NCBI GenBank assembly: GCA_035525045.1
Contig: DATLEX010000025.1
Span: 1-9,563, forward strand
Reading direction: 5' to 3'
DNA from: DATLEX01 sp035525045
GTDB taxonomy: Bacteria > Acidobacteriota > Thermoanaerobaculia > Gp7-AA8
Length of the DNA stretch: 9,563 nucleotides
The notes beneath the pieces were generated by a model. It was not told the origin of the DNA, did no database searches, and was given only the letters and a program-made list of their open reading frames with translations. Shown piece after piece: positions 1 through 7,658 of this stretch. The position numbers were made by a program, and so were the translations under genes. The stretch's first letter is position 1, and each line of letters opens with the position of its first letter.

Positions 1-2042
1 CCGACGGGACCTGGAAGAACCAGACCGACATCTACAACACCTCGGCCGACGTCTCGCCGACCGGCTCGCAGATGCCGCGGCTGGTCGGCCTGGCCTACGC
101 GTCGAAGTTGTACCGGGAGCTGGACGAGCTGAAGGAAATGACGCAGTTCTCGCGCCAGGGAGACGAGATCGCGTGGGGGACGATCGGCAACGCCAGTTGC
201 GCCGAGGGATTGTTCTGGGAATCGCTCAACGCGGCCGGTGTGCTGACGGTCCCGACGATCATCTCGATCTGGGATGACGGCTACGGCATCTCGGTTCCGA
301 ACGAATTCCAGATCACCAAGGGCGACCTCTCCGAGCTGCTGCAGGGCTTCCAGCGCGGTCCGAAGCGGAAGCAGGGCTTCGACATCTACACCGTGAAGGG
401 ATGGGACTACCCGGCGCTGTGCGAGACGTACATCGCCGCCGCCAGCATCGTGCGCATGGACCACGTGCCGGCCATCATCCACGTCACGGAGGTGACGCAG
501 CCGCAGGGGCACTCGACCTCCGGAAGTCACGAACGGTACAAGTCGCCGGAGCGCCTGCAGTGGGAGGTGGAGTTCGACGGCGTCCGGAAGATGCGGGAGT
601 GGATGATCGGACAGGGAATTGCCTCGGCCGAGGAGGTCGAGCGCTTCGAGAAGGAAGACCTGCAGGCTGTGCGCGAGGCCCAGCGGCGGGCCTGGGAGGC
701 GTACCGGGCGGAGATCGACGAAGAGGTGAGGAGCGTGGCCGGGTTTCTCGACAGGCTGGAGAGCGGCGCTCCGCAGAAGGCGCAGGAGATCCGGAAGCTC
801 AGGGACGAGCTACAGCGGATGCAGGCGCCCTTCCGCCGCGACGCCATGCGCGCCCTCACCTCCGCGCTCATCGTCGCGCGCGACGCCGAGGTGCCGGACG
901 ACATCGTGCGGTGGCGGAGGGAGTACGCCGAGGCGGGCGACGAGCGCTACGGGGCCCACCTCTACAGCGCAGGGGAGGGCTCGGCACTACAGGTCGAGGA
1001 AGTGAAGGCGCGCTTCGAAGACGACTCTCCGGTCCTCAACGGCTTCGAGATCATCAACCACTGTCTCGACCACGCCCTGCGCCGCGATCCGCGCGTGTTC
1101 ATCTTCGGCGAGGACGTGGGGAAGCTCGGGGACGTCAACCAGGGATGCCTGGGCCTGCAGGAGAAGTACGGCGAGCTGCGCGTCTCCGATACCGGGATCC
1201 GGGAGACGACGATCCTCGGCCAGGCCATCGGGGCGGCGATGCGCGGCCTGCGCCCGATCGCGGAGATCCAGTATCTCGACTACCTGCTCTATACGCTGCA
1301 GATCATGTCCGACGACCTGGCCACGGTGCGATGGCGCACCGCCGGCGGGCAGCAGGCGCCCGTGATCATCCGCACCCGCGGCCACCGGCTCGAGGGAATC
1401 TGGCACTCCGGCTCGCCGATGGGAGGGATCGTTCATCTTCTGCGCGGGATCAACATCTGTGTGCCGCGCAACATGACGCAGGCTGCCGGTTTCTACAACA
1501 CGATGCTCCGCTCGGACGACCCTGCGCTGATCATCGAGGTGCTCAACGCCTACCGCGTCAAGGAGAAGCTGCCGTCGAACATCGCCGAGTTCACCGTCCC
1601 TCTCGGCGTACCGGAAGTCGTCCGGGAGGGGAGGGACGTCACCCTGGTCAGCTACGGCGCCACGCTGCGCATCGTGCAGGAGGCGGCGGAGCTGCTGGCC
1701 GGCGTCGGCATCGATGCCGAAGTGATCGATGTGCAGACCCTCCTACCGTTCGACGTCCGCGGCCTCATCGCCGAGTCGGTGAAGAAGACCAGCCGTGTCG
1801 CCTTCATCGACGAGGACGTGCCCGGCGGCGGGACCGCGTACATGCTGCAGCAGGTGCTCGAGCGCGACCACGCCTACGAGTGGCTCGACTCGGAGCCGCG
1901 CACCCTCTCCGCCAAACCGCACCGGCCGGCCTACGGCTCCGACGGCGACTACTGGTCGAAGCCGAACCGGGAGTCGATCTTCGAGGGCGTGTACGAGATG
2001 TTGCACGAGGCCGACCCCCGTCACTACCCGAAGTTCCTCTGA
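1..2042 (+). CDS. Fused alpha/beta E1 subunit of a 2-oxoacid dehydrogenase complex (5' end outside window)
   Basis: Thiamine-diphosphate E1 subunit that decarboxylates a 2-oxoacid (pyruvate or a branched-chain 2-oxoacid; the sequence does not decide) and passes the acyl group to lipoyl-E2 in the cytoplasm. The frame is open from base 3, before the first ATG at 72, so the gene is truncated by the window edge; 679 residues are visible. The first half is E1-alpha-like: GSQMPRLVGLAYASK near 60-107, a cofactor-binding stretch from GDE to NAAG near 160-240, and the GHSTSGSHERYKS loop near 510-545. A charged helical linker (about 640-850) leads to the E1-beta part: FGEDVG near 1100-1120, SDTGIRETTILGQAIGAA near 1185-1240, and WHSGSP near 1400-1420. 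The C-terminal transketolase domain starts near LVSYGATLRI (1645) and includes FIDEDVPGGG. The stop is TGA at 2040-2042. Single-chain fusions of this kind are known in several phyla. No E2 or E3 gene is visible. Family confidence is high; substrate is unassigned. Confidence 0.93.
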   Translation, partial: DGTWKNQTDIYNTSADVSPTGSQMPRLVGLAYASKLYRELDELKEMTQFSRQGDEIAWGTIGNASCAEGLFWESLNAAGVLTVPTIISIWDDGYGISVPNEFQITKGDLSELLQGFQRGPKRKQGFDIYTVKGWDYPALCETYIAAASIVRMDHVPAIIHVTEVTQPQGHSTSGSHERYKSPERLQWEVEFDGVRKMREWMIGQGIASAEEVERFEKEDLQAVREAQRRAWEAYRAEIDEEVRSVAGFLDRLESGAPQKAQEIRKLRDELQRMQAPFRRDAMRALTSALIVARDAEVPDDIVRWRREYAEAGDERYGAHLYSAGEGSALQVEEVKARFEDDSPVLNGFEIINHCLDHALRRDPRVFIFGEDVGKLGDVNQGCLGLQEKYGELRVSDTGIRETTILGQAIGAAMRGLRPIAEIQYLDYLLYTLQIMSDDLATVRWRTAGGQQAPVIIRTRGHRLEGIWHSGSPMGGIVHLLRGINICVPRNMTQAAGFYNTMLRSDDPALIIEVLNAYRVKEKLPSNIAEFTVPLGVPEVVREGRDVTLVSYGATLRIVQEAAELLAGVGIDAEVIDVQTLLPFDVRGLIAESVKKTSRVAFIDEDVPGGGTAYMLQQVLERDHAYEWLDSEPRTLSAKPHRPAYGSDGDYWSKPNRESIFEGVYEMLHEADPRHYPKFL

Positions 2043-2052
2043 GCTGCGGGCA

Positions 2053-2083
2053 ATCCAAAACCCAAAATCCAAAATCCAAAATC
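2053..2083. repeat. Heptamer short tandem repeat (ATCCAAA x4) in intergenic spacer
   Basis: Four head-to-tail 7-base units fill the spacer: ATCCAAA (2053-2059), ACCCAAA (2060-2066), ATCCAAA (2067-2073), ATCCAAA (2074-2080), then a partial ATC. One unit differs by a single T-to-C change. The block is strikingly AT-rich in an otherwise GC-rich window and lies just upstream of the -10-like box of the glycosidase gene. It resembles the short tandemly repeated heptamers described in cyanobacteria and seen between genes of other environmental bacteria. The A-runs recur every 7 bases, not every 10-11, so simple helical phasing for bending is not expected. Function unknown. Confidence 0.85.
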
Positions 2084-2085
2084 GA

Positions 2086-2097
2086 TATGATCCCCTC
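2086..2097 (+). promoter_or_regulatory. Putative -10 box (TATGAT) six bases before the glycosidase start
   Basis: TATGAT at 2086-2091 differs from the TATAAT consensus at one base. The pyrimidine run CCCCTC (2092-2097) follows, and then the ATG at 2098. With this spacing transcription would begin at or next to the ATG, giving a leaderless mRNA, and there is no Shine-Dalgarno sequence before the ATG. No good -35 hexamer is visible; that position falls within the heptamer repeat. Confidence 0.4.
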
Positions 2098-3846
2098 ATG
2101 CTGAAACAGAGCCTGGCACTCATGTTCGCCCTCTCCGCCGCCGCAACCGCCGCCGCCCAGGACCGCCGCGCCGAGGCGTGGGTGGAGCGGACACTCCGCT
2201 CCATGACGATCGATCAGAAGATCGGTCAGTTGATCGTCCCGCCGGTGGCGGGAGGGTTCCGCAATGTCGAGAGCCCGGAGTTCGAGCTGTTGCGGCGCAA
2301 TCTGCTCGACCTCCATCTCGGCGGGTATCACGTCTTCGGCTACTCCTCGCACCGGCCCCAGGCCGGCGGCGACGCCGCCGGCGTCGCGCTGCTGATTCAC
2401 GACATGCAGCGGACGGCGAAGGTCCCGCTGCTCATCACCGCCGACTTCGAGGGCGGCGTCGGCTACATCATCCCCGGCGCCACGCGCTTCCCGCTGGCCA
2501 TGGCCATCGGCGCCACCGGAAGCGAGGAGCTGTCCTACCAGGCCGGCCGGGCCACCGCAGTGGAAGGGCGTGCCCTCGGCGTCAACGTCGACTTCTATCC
2601 CGTGGTCGACGTGCAGAACAACCCCGCCAACCCGATCATCAACATCCGCTCCTTCGGCGAGGACCCGGCCCGGGTCTCCGCGCTCGCCACCGCCTACATC
2701 CGCGGGGTGCAGGAGGGAGGAATGCTGGCCACGGCGAAGCATTTCCCCGGCCATGGCGACGTCGCGCAGGACTCGCATCTGGAGCTGCCGGTGCTGCCGG
2801 TCGACCGGGCGCGGCTCGATGCCATCGAGCTGCCGCCTTTCCGGGCGGCGATCGAGTCGGGCGTCGCCGCGGTCATGTCGGCGCACATCTATCTCCCCGC
2901 GCTCGACTCCGAGGAGGGGCTGCCGGCGACCCTGTCGCGGAACGCTCTGACGGTGCTGCTGCGGGAGAACCTCGGCTTCAAGGGGCTGATCTTCACCGAC
3001 GCGCTCGACATGCGAGGAGTCACACTGCACTTCACCAACGAGGAGGCGGCCATCCGGTCGGTGGAGGCGGGGGCGGACGTGGTCCTCTTTCCGCCGAACG
3101 TCGCCGCGGCGTTCAACGGCCTGAAGACCGCGGTGGCCTCCGGGAGGATCACCGAGGCGCGGCTCGACCAGTCGGTGCGGCAGATTCTGAGGGCGAAGGC
3201 GCGGCTCGGGCTCGACCGCTACCGCGCCCCCGATTTCATGCGTCTGAGCAGCGTGGTCGGGAGCAGAGCCCATCGCGACCTCGCCCAGACCATCTCCGAC
3301 CGCGCCGTCACCCTGGTGCGCGACGAGAAGAGCGCCGTCCCCCTCCGTCTCGGTCCCGACCAGCGCCTGCTGCACATCAACCTTCTCGACAACCGATTCG
3401 GATGGCGGGAGGGGGCGGTGGGGCGCGTGCTGGCGACGGAGCTCCCGAGCCGCTATCCGCGCACGTCCACCGTGCAGCTCGACGACCAGAGCTCCGCGGC
3501 CGAGTACGAGATGACGCGGCGGATGGCGGACATGGTCGACGCGGTGGTGGTGACGGCCTTCATCCGCGTCGCCGCCTACAAGGGCTCGATCGACCTGACC
3601 GCGCAGCAGCTCCGTTTGCTGCGGGAGCTCTCGGCGCTGAACAAGCCCTTCGTGTTCGTGCTGTTCGGAAGCCCGTACCTGCTGCATCACGTCCCGGAGC
3701 TCCCCTCGTACATGCTCACCTACGACATCCATCCCGGCGCGGAGCTCGCGGCGGTGAAGGCGTTGTCGGGCGAGATGCCGCTGCAGGGGAGACTGCCCAT
3801 CAGCCTGCCGGGTCTCTACCCGATCGGGCACGGGCTGAGGCGATGA
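2098..3846 (+). CDS. Secreted glycoside hydrolase family 3 protein, NagZ-type beta-N-acetylhexosaminidase
   Basis: Predicted exo-acting glycosidase, 582 residues, probably removing beta-linked N-acetylglucosamine from peptidoglycan or chitin fragments outside the cytoplasm. The open frame extends upstream to 1795 inside the E1 gene, but ATG 2098 is chosen because it begins a clear signal peptide: MLK, a hydrophobic core, and an A-A-A cleavage site after about residue 20. Residues about 35-370 form the GH3 TIM-barrel domain. K214-H-F-P-G-H-G-D followed by D225-S-H227 is the NagZ signature, with the Asp-His general acid/base dyad. D301 in FTDALDMRG is the expected nucleophile. Residues about 385-582 form a second alpha/beta domain like that of two-domain Bacillus-type NagZ; the short one-domain enterobacterial NagZ lacks it and is cytoplasmic. 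The 3' end overlaps fdhD by 47 bases in tail-to-tail orientation. No functional link to the neighbours is apparent. Family is secure; exact substrate is inferred. Confidence 0.92.
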   Translation: MLKQSLALMFALSAAATAAAQDRRAEAWVERTLRSMTIDQKIGQLIVPPVAGGFRNVESPEFELLRRNLLDLHLGGYHVFGYSSHRPQAGGDAAGVALLIHDMQRTAKVPLLITADFEGGVGYIIPGATRFPLAMAIGATGSEELSYQAGRATAVEGRALGVNVDFYPVVDVQNNPANPIINIRSFGEDPARVSALATAYIRGVQEGGMLATAKHFPGHGDVAQDSHLELPVLPVDRARLDAIELPPFRAAIESGVAAVMSAHIYLPALDSEEGLPATLSRNALTVLLRENLGFKGLIFTDALDMRGVTLHFTNEEAAIRSVEAGADVVLFPPNVAAAFNGLKTAVASGRITEARLDQSVRQILRAKARLGLDRYRAPDFMRLSSVVGSRAHRDLAQTISDRAVTLVRDEKSAVPLRLGPDQRLLHINLLDNRFGWREGAVGRVLATELPSRYPRTSTVQLDDQSSAAEYEMTRRMADMVDAVVVTAFIRVAAYKGSIDLTAQQLRLLRELSALNKPFVFVLFGSPYLLHHVPELPSYMLTYDIHPGAELAAVKALSGEMPLQGRLPISLPGLYPIGHGLRR

Positions 3847-4648
3847 GCGGGGCGCGGATCCGCTCCTCGCCCGCGTAGACATTGAACCGCTCCTCGCGCA
3901 CGAAGCCGGCAAGGGTGACGTTGAACTCGCGCGCCAGCCGGACCGCCAGCGACGACGGAGCGCTGATCGCGGCCACGATCGGGATCCCGGCCATGACGGC
4001 CTTCTGCACGATCTCGAAGCTCGTCCGCCCGCTGACGAAGAGGACGTGCTCGCTGAGGGGGAGCCGCCCTTCCAGGAACTGCTCCCCGATCACCTTGTCG
4101 ACGGCGTTGTGCCGCCCGATGTCCTCGTGCAGCGAGAGCAGCCTCCCGTCGGCGGAGAAGAGTGCCGCGGCATGAAGCCCTCCCGTGGCGTCGAAGGTGG
4201 GCTGGGCCCTGCGCAACGCCGCCGGCATGGCCGAGAGCGTGCCGGCGTCGAGGCGCAGGGCCGACTGCAGAGGCCTCGCATGCACGCGCAAAGCGTCGAT
4301 CGAGGTCTTGCCGCAGATCCCGCAGGAGGAAGTCGAGTAGAAGTGGCGCTGCAGGCGCTGGAAGTCGACCGTCGCCCCCTCCCGGAGCGTCACCCGCACC
4401 GTATTCGCCGAGCCCCAGTGCCGGATCGAGGCGATCGCCTGACGCTCCGCCACGATGCTCTCGCTCACCAGGAACCCGGCCACCAGGGCGTCGTCGTGGC
4501 CCGGCGTCCGCATCGTCACCGAGATCGGCCTCTCGCCGATCCGGATCTCCAGCGGCTCCTCGACCGCCAGGAGGTCCTCGGCGATGGACATTTCGCCGCC
4601 GTGATGGCGCCTCGTCGTCACGGGCTCGCTCTGCTCAGCCGAACTCAT
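3800..4648 (-). CDS. fdhD: FdhD, sulfur carrier protein for formate dehydrogenase cofactor maturation
   Basis: FdhD accepts sulfur from a cysteine desulfurase (IscS in E. coli) and transfers it to the molybdenum or tungsten bis-MGD cofactor, a step needed for formate dehydrogenase activity. Family marks from the 4648 start (282 residues): TPGHDDALVAGFLVSE near residues 48-63, the S-C-G-I-C-G motif with both sulfur-carrying cysteines (C109, C112), TGGLHAAALF near 155, EDIGRHNAVDKV near 175, VSGRTSFEIVQKA near 205, APSSLAV near 230 and GFVREERFNVYA near the end. ATG 4648 is preferred because GGGAG lies nine bases upstream; an ATG at 4666 would add six residues (MRERTA). The gene is divergent from the formate dehydrogenase operon, which fits its role. 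Its last 47 bases overlap the end of the glycosidase gene on the other strand. Identification is secure; only the start is uncertain. Confidence 0.96.
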   Translation of the reverse strand: MSSAEQSEPVTTRRHHGGEMSIAEDLLAVEEPLEIRIGERPISVTMRTPGHDDALVAGFLVSESIVAERQAIASIRHWGSANTVRVTLREGATVDFQRLQRHFYSTSSCGICGKTSIDALRVHARPLQSALRLDAGTLSAMPAALRRAQPTFDATGGLHAAALFSADGRLLSLHEDIGRHNAVDKVIGEQFLEGRLPLSEHVLFVSGRTSFEIVQKAVMAGIPIVAAISAPSSLAVRLAREFNVTLAGFVREERFNVYAGEERIRAPLIASARARSGRDPAG

Positions 4649-4657
4649 CGCTGTTCG

Positions 4658-4662
4658 CTCCC
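4658..4662 (-). promoter_or_regulatory. Ribosome binding site deciding the fdhD start
   Basis: The minus strand reads GGGAG here, nine bases before the ATG whose first base is 4648. The upstream ATG at 4666 has only a weak GAGAG eleven bases before it, so this site favours the shorter FdhD. Confidence 0.5.
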
Positions 4663-4668
4663 GCATCC

Positions 4669-4674
4669 ATCATA
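4669..4674 (-). promoter_or_regulatory. Putative -10 box for fdhD (TATGAT)
   Basis: Read on the minus strand this is TATGAT, one mismatch from consensus. Transcription would start near 4662, downstream of the ATG at 4666, so it agrees with the 4648 start. It overlaps by four bases the -10-like box on the other strand. No convincing -35 is visible. Confidence 0.35.
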
Positions 4675-4682
4675 ATTCTCTC
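4671..4682 (+). promoter_or_regulatory. Putative -10 box (CATAAT) six bases before the formate dehydrogenase start
   Basis: CATAAT at 4671-4676 is one mismatch from TATAAT. It is followed by the pyrimidine run TCTCTC and then the GTG at 4683, the same geometry as at the glycosidase gene. No Shine-Dalgarno sequence precedes the GTG. This suggests a leaderless mRNA for the operon; no clear -35 hexamer is seen. Confidence 0.4.
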
Positions 4683-7658
4683 GTGCTTGCCGAGCTCCTC
4701 CTCAAGTGGCCTCTCGTCCGCCAGATCATCGGCGGGGCGGACGGCACCGGCAGCGAGGCGATGAGCGACCGAACCCGGGCGCTACGGCCGAAGAACGACG
4801 GTGCCGCCGTGACGCGCTCGATCTGCCCCTACTGCGGCGTCGGATGCGGGCAGCTCGTGTACCACCGCGAGGGGAAAGTTATTTCCATCGAGGGCGATCC
4901 CGGCTCGCCGATCTCCCGCGGTCACCTCTGCCCGAAGGGGGCGGCGAGTCACGAGCTGGTGACTCATCCCGGGCGGGCGACGAAGGTGAAGTACCGCGCT
5001 CCTCACGCGAGGGAGTGGATCGACATCGATCTCGAGCGCGCCACGGAGATGGTCGCGGAGCGGATCTGGGACAGCCGCGAGCGGACCTTCGACGAGCGCC
5101 ACATGCACACCACCGGCATCGCCCATCTCGGCGGGGCCACGCTCGACATCGAAGAGAACTACGTGATCAAGAAACTCTTCACCGCCGGCCTGGGGATGGT
5201 CTGCCTGAGCAATCAGGCCCGGATATGACACAGCTCGACGGTGCCCGGTCTGGGCACCTCCTTCGGGCGCGGCGGCGCCACCACCGCGCAGCAGGACCTC
5301 GCCAACGCCGACGCCATCCTGATCATGGGCTCGTCGATGGCCGAGAACCACCCCGTCGGCTTCCAGTGGGTGCTCGAGGCGCGTGAGAAGAACGGCGCGA
5401 AGATCATCCATGTCGACCCCCGCTTCACCCGCACCTCCGCGATGGCCGACTTCTGGCTGCCGCTGCGGGCGGGGAGCGACATCATCTTCCTCGGCGCGCT
5501 GATCCGTTACGTGATCGAGACGGGACGCTGGTTCCGCGACTACGTGGTGCACTACACCAATGCGCCGGTGATCGTGCGCGACGACTTTCAGGACACCGAG
5601 GATCTCGGGGGAGTCTTCTCGGGGGCGGAGACGTGGACTTACGACGGCGCGGCCAGAGATCCGTCGCTGCAGCATCCGCGGTGTGTATTCCAGGTTCTGA
5701 AGCGGCACTTCGCGCGCTACACGCCGGAGCTGGTCGAGCAGGCCTGCGGCATCCCGCGCGAGCGGTTCCTGGAGGTCGCGGACGTCTTCACCGCGGCGTC
5801 GGGCCGCGAGAAGACCGCCGCGGTCTGCTACGCCGTCGGCTGGACGCAGCATTCCACCGGCGTCCAGGTCATCCGTGCCGCGGCCATCCTGCAGCTCCTC
5901 CTCGGCAACGTCGGCCGGCCCGGCGGCGGGATCCTCGCCCTTCGCGGGCACGCATCGATCCAGGGCTCGACCGACATTCCCACGCTCTACGACATCCTTC
6001 CCGGCTATCTGCCGATGCCGTCGAGCTCCGAAGAAAGCCTGGCTGCCTACATCGCCCGCTACCGGGCGGAGAAGGGGTGGTGGTCGAACCTCGACAAGTA
6101 CATCGTCTCGCTGCTGAAGGCGTACTACGGCGAGACGGCGCAGGCGACGAACGACTTCGGCTTCTCCTGGTTGCCGCGCCTGACCGGCGACCACTCCTAC
6201 TTCGGGTACTGGCTGGACATGGCCGACGGGAAGCTGGAGGGGCTCCTGGTGATGGGGCAGAACCCCGCCGTCGGCTCGCCGAACGGGAAGCTCGAGCGCC
6301 GGGCCCTGGCCAACCTGAAATGGCTCGTCGTGCGCGACATGGTCGAGGTCGAGACGGCGACTTTCTGGCTCGACTCTCCTGAGGTGAAGAGCGGCGAGCT
6401 GACTCCGGAGGAGATCGCCACGGAGGTCTTCTTCTTCCCGGCGGCGTCCTACGTCGAGAAGGAGGGGGCGTTCACCAACACGCAGCGCCTGCTGCAGTGG
6501 CGGGAGAGGGCGGTCGATCCTCCCGGCGAGGCGCGGAGCGAGCTGCACTTCCTGGTGCAGCTTGGGCGGAAGCTGAAGGCGATGGCGACCGGGCGTCCAC
6601 GCGACGCCGGCCTGCGCGCGCTGACCTGGCAGTATGCGGACGAGGACGCGGAGGAGATCCTGCGCGAGATTCATGGCCGGGACATCGCCGGCGGCATTCC
6701 GGTCAGGCACTTCGGCGACCTCCGCGCGGACGGCACGACGTCGTGCGGCTGCTGGATTTACTCCGGCGTCTTCGACGGGCGCAACAAGGCCAACGGCCGC
6801 GACCCGGAAGGACGTTACGATCACGGCTGGGGATACGCATGGCCGCTCGACCGGCGCATCCTCTACAACCGCGCTTCCGCCGATCCTGCGGGAAACCCCT
6901 GGAGCGAGCGGAAGGCGCTGATCTGGTGGGACGAGTCGAAGGGGGAGTGGGTCGGCCACGACGTTCCCGACTTCGCTCGCGGCAAACGCCCGGATGACCG
7001 TGGAGACCCCGCCCGCGGAGGAGACGCGGCCCTTCCGGGCGACGCGCCGTTCATCATGCATCCCGACGGCCTGGGGTGGCTCTTCGTCCCGTCGGGACTG
7101 AAGGACGGACCTCTCCCGGCGCATTACGAGCCGCTCGAGTCGGTCATGCGGAATCCCGTCCACCCCGAGCGGCAGACGAATCCCGCGGCGCTGAAGATGG
7201 AGCGAGCGGACAACGCGTATGCCGCCTCTCCCGACGAGCGGTTCCCGCACGTGCTGACCACCTACCGTCTGACCGAGCACCACACCGCCGGAGGCATGTC
7301 GCGCACGCTGTCGCACCTGGCCGAGCTCCAGCCGGAGCTCTTCGCCGAGATCTCGCCCGAGCTGGCCGCGGAGATCGAAGTGGTGAACGGCGGGCGCGTG
7401 GAGATCTCCACCGCGCGCGGCTCGATCGAGGCGCGCGCTCTCGTCACTACGCGCATGCCCTCGCTCGACATCGACGGACGGCGCATCCATCAGGTCGGCC
7501 TCCCATACCATTGGGGCTATCGCGGGCTCGTCACCGGCGACGTGGTGAATGATCTGCTGGCGATCTCGGAGGAGCCGAATGTGAAGATCTTCGAATCGAA
7601 GGGGTTGACGTGTGCGGTCAAGCCTGTCATCCCGAGCGCCACACGGCCAGGCTCATGA
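4683..7658 (+). CDS. fdnG: Formate dehydrogenase alpha subunit, selenocysteine-containing (one gene read through TGA 5226-5228)
   Basis: Catalytic molybdenum or tungsten bis-MGD subunit oxidising formate to CO2; 991 residues with selenocysteine at 182. C48-P-Y-C51-G-V-G-C55 and C83 (in H-L-C-P-K-G) bind a [4Fe-4S] cluster; K85 is the conserved electron-relay lysine. N-Q-A-R-I-Sec182-H183 is the active site, equivalent to Sec140-His141 of E. coli FdhF. R421 in LRGHASIQG matches the catalytic arginine near E. coli 333, and this motif resembles FdnG more than FdhF. GQNPAVGSPN and a C-terminal MGD-binding domain (about 840-970, with TYRLTEHHT) follow. The frame is the same on both sides of the TGA, with no other stop. 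GTG 4683 is preferred because the segment LLLKWPLVRQ resembles the N-terminus of homologues as I recall them; ATG 4761 is the alternative. There is no twin-arginine signal, unlike FdnG, so a cytoplasmic position is inferred. The stop overlaps the next start (ATGA). Automatic annotation would probably split this gene at 5228 and 5241. Confidence 0.95.
5226..5228 (+). other. In-frame TGA recoded as selenocysteine
   Basis: Codon 182 of the formate dehydrogenase alpha gene, between ATA (Ile) and CAC (His). In formate dehydrogenases this position is Sec or Cys and ligates the metal. Coding continues in the same frame for over 800 codons with full family similarity, which argues against a true stop or a decayed gene. 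Confidence 0.93.
5229..5258 (+). promoter_or_regulatory. Bacterial SECIS element for selenocysteine insertion
   Basis: Eleven bases after the TGA, GGTGCCC (5240-5246) pairs perfectly with GGGCACC (5252-5258) around the five-base loop GGTCT (5247-5251). As I recall the E. coli fdhF element, its GGUCU loop begins at the same distance from the UGA, so the SelB-contacted G23 and U24 (counting U of UGA as 1) fall at 5248 and 5249. Position 17 is also U (5242), but here it would pair with A5256 instead of bulging as in E. coli. The hairpin lies within coding sequence for S-T-V-P-G-L-G-T. It should recruit SelB with Sec-tRNA to the preceding UGA. Confidence 0.9.

Noticed and set aside
1795..2097. 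Upstream extension of the glycosidase frame into the E1 gene
   Set aside because: The extension is out of frame with E1, has compositionally biased residues, and would bury the signal peptide that starts at 2098.
3845..3865. Inverted repeat GAGCGG/CCGCTC just after the glycosidase stop as a terminator
   Set aside because: Only 6 bp with a nine-base loop, no T-run on either strand, and it lies inside fdhD coding sequence; such pairings are common by chance at this GC content.
1804..3912. A 702-codon minus-strand open frame spanning the glycosidase gene
   Set aside because: Same GC-frame effect; it crosses three real genes, carries the heptamer repeat as peptide and shows no domain.
5226..5228. 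Formate dehydrogenase alpha as a pseudogene with a premature stop
   Set aside because: The TGA is exactly at the Sec active-site codon, the frame continues intact for over 800 codons, and a SECIS hairpin follows.
4782..7511. A 909-codon open frame on the minus strand opposite the formate dehydrogenase alpha gene
   Set aside because: Long antisense frames are expected opposite GC-rich coding sequence. The translation is low-complexity, rich in R, G, V and A, with no recognisable motif, and the sense strand is clearly coding.
7610..7654. GTG 7610 as the start of the iron-sulfur subunit
   Set aside because: It would add 15 residues (starting M-C-G-Q-A) unlike the family; ATG 7655 gives the usual short distance to the first cluster and an ATGA coupling overlap.
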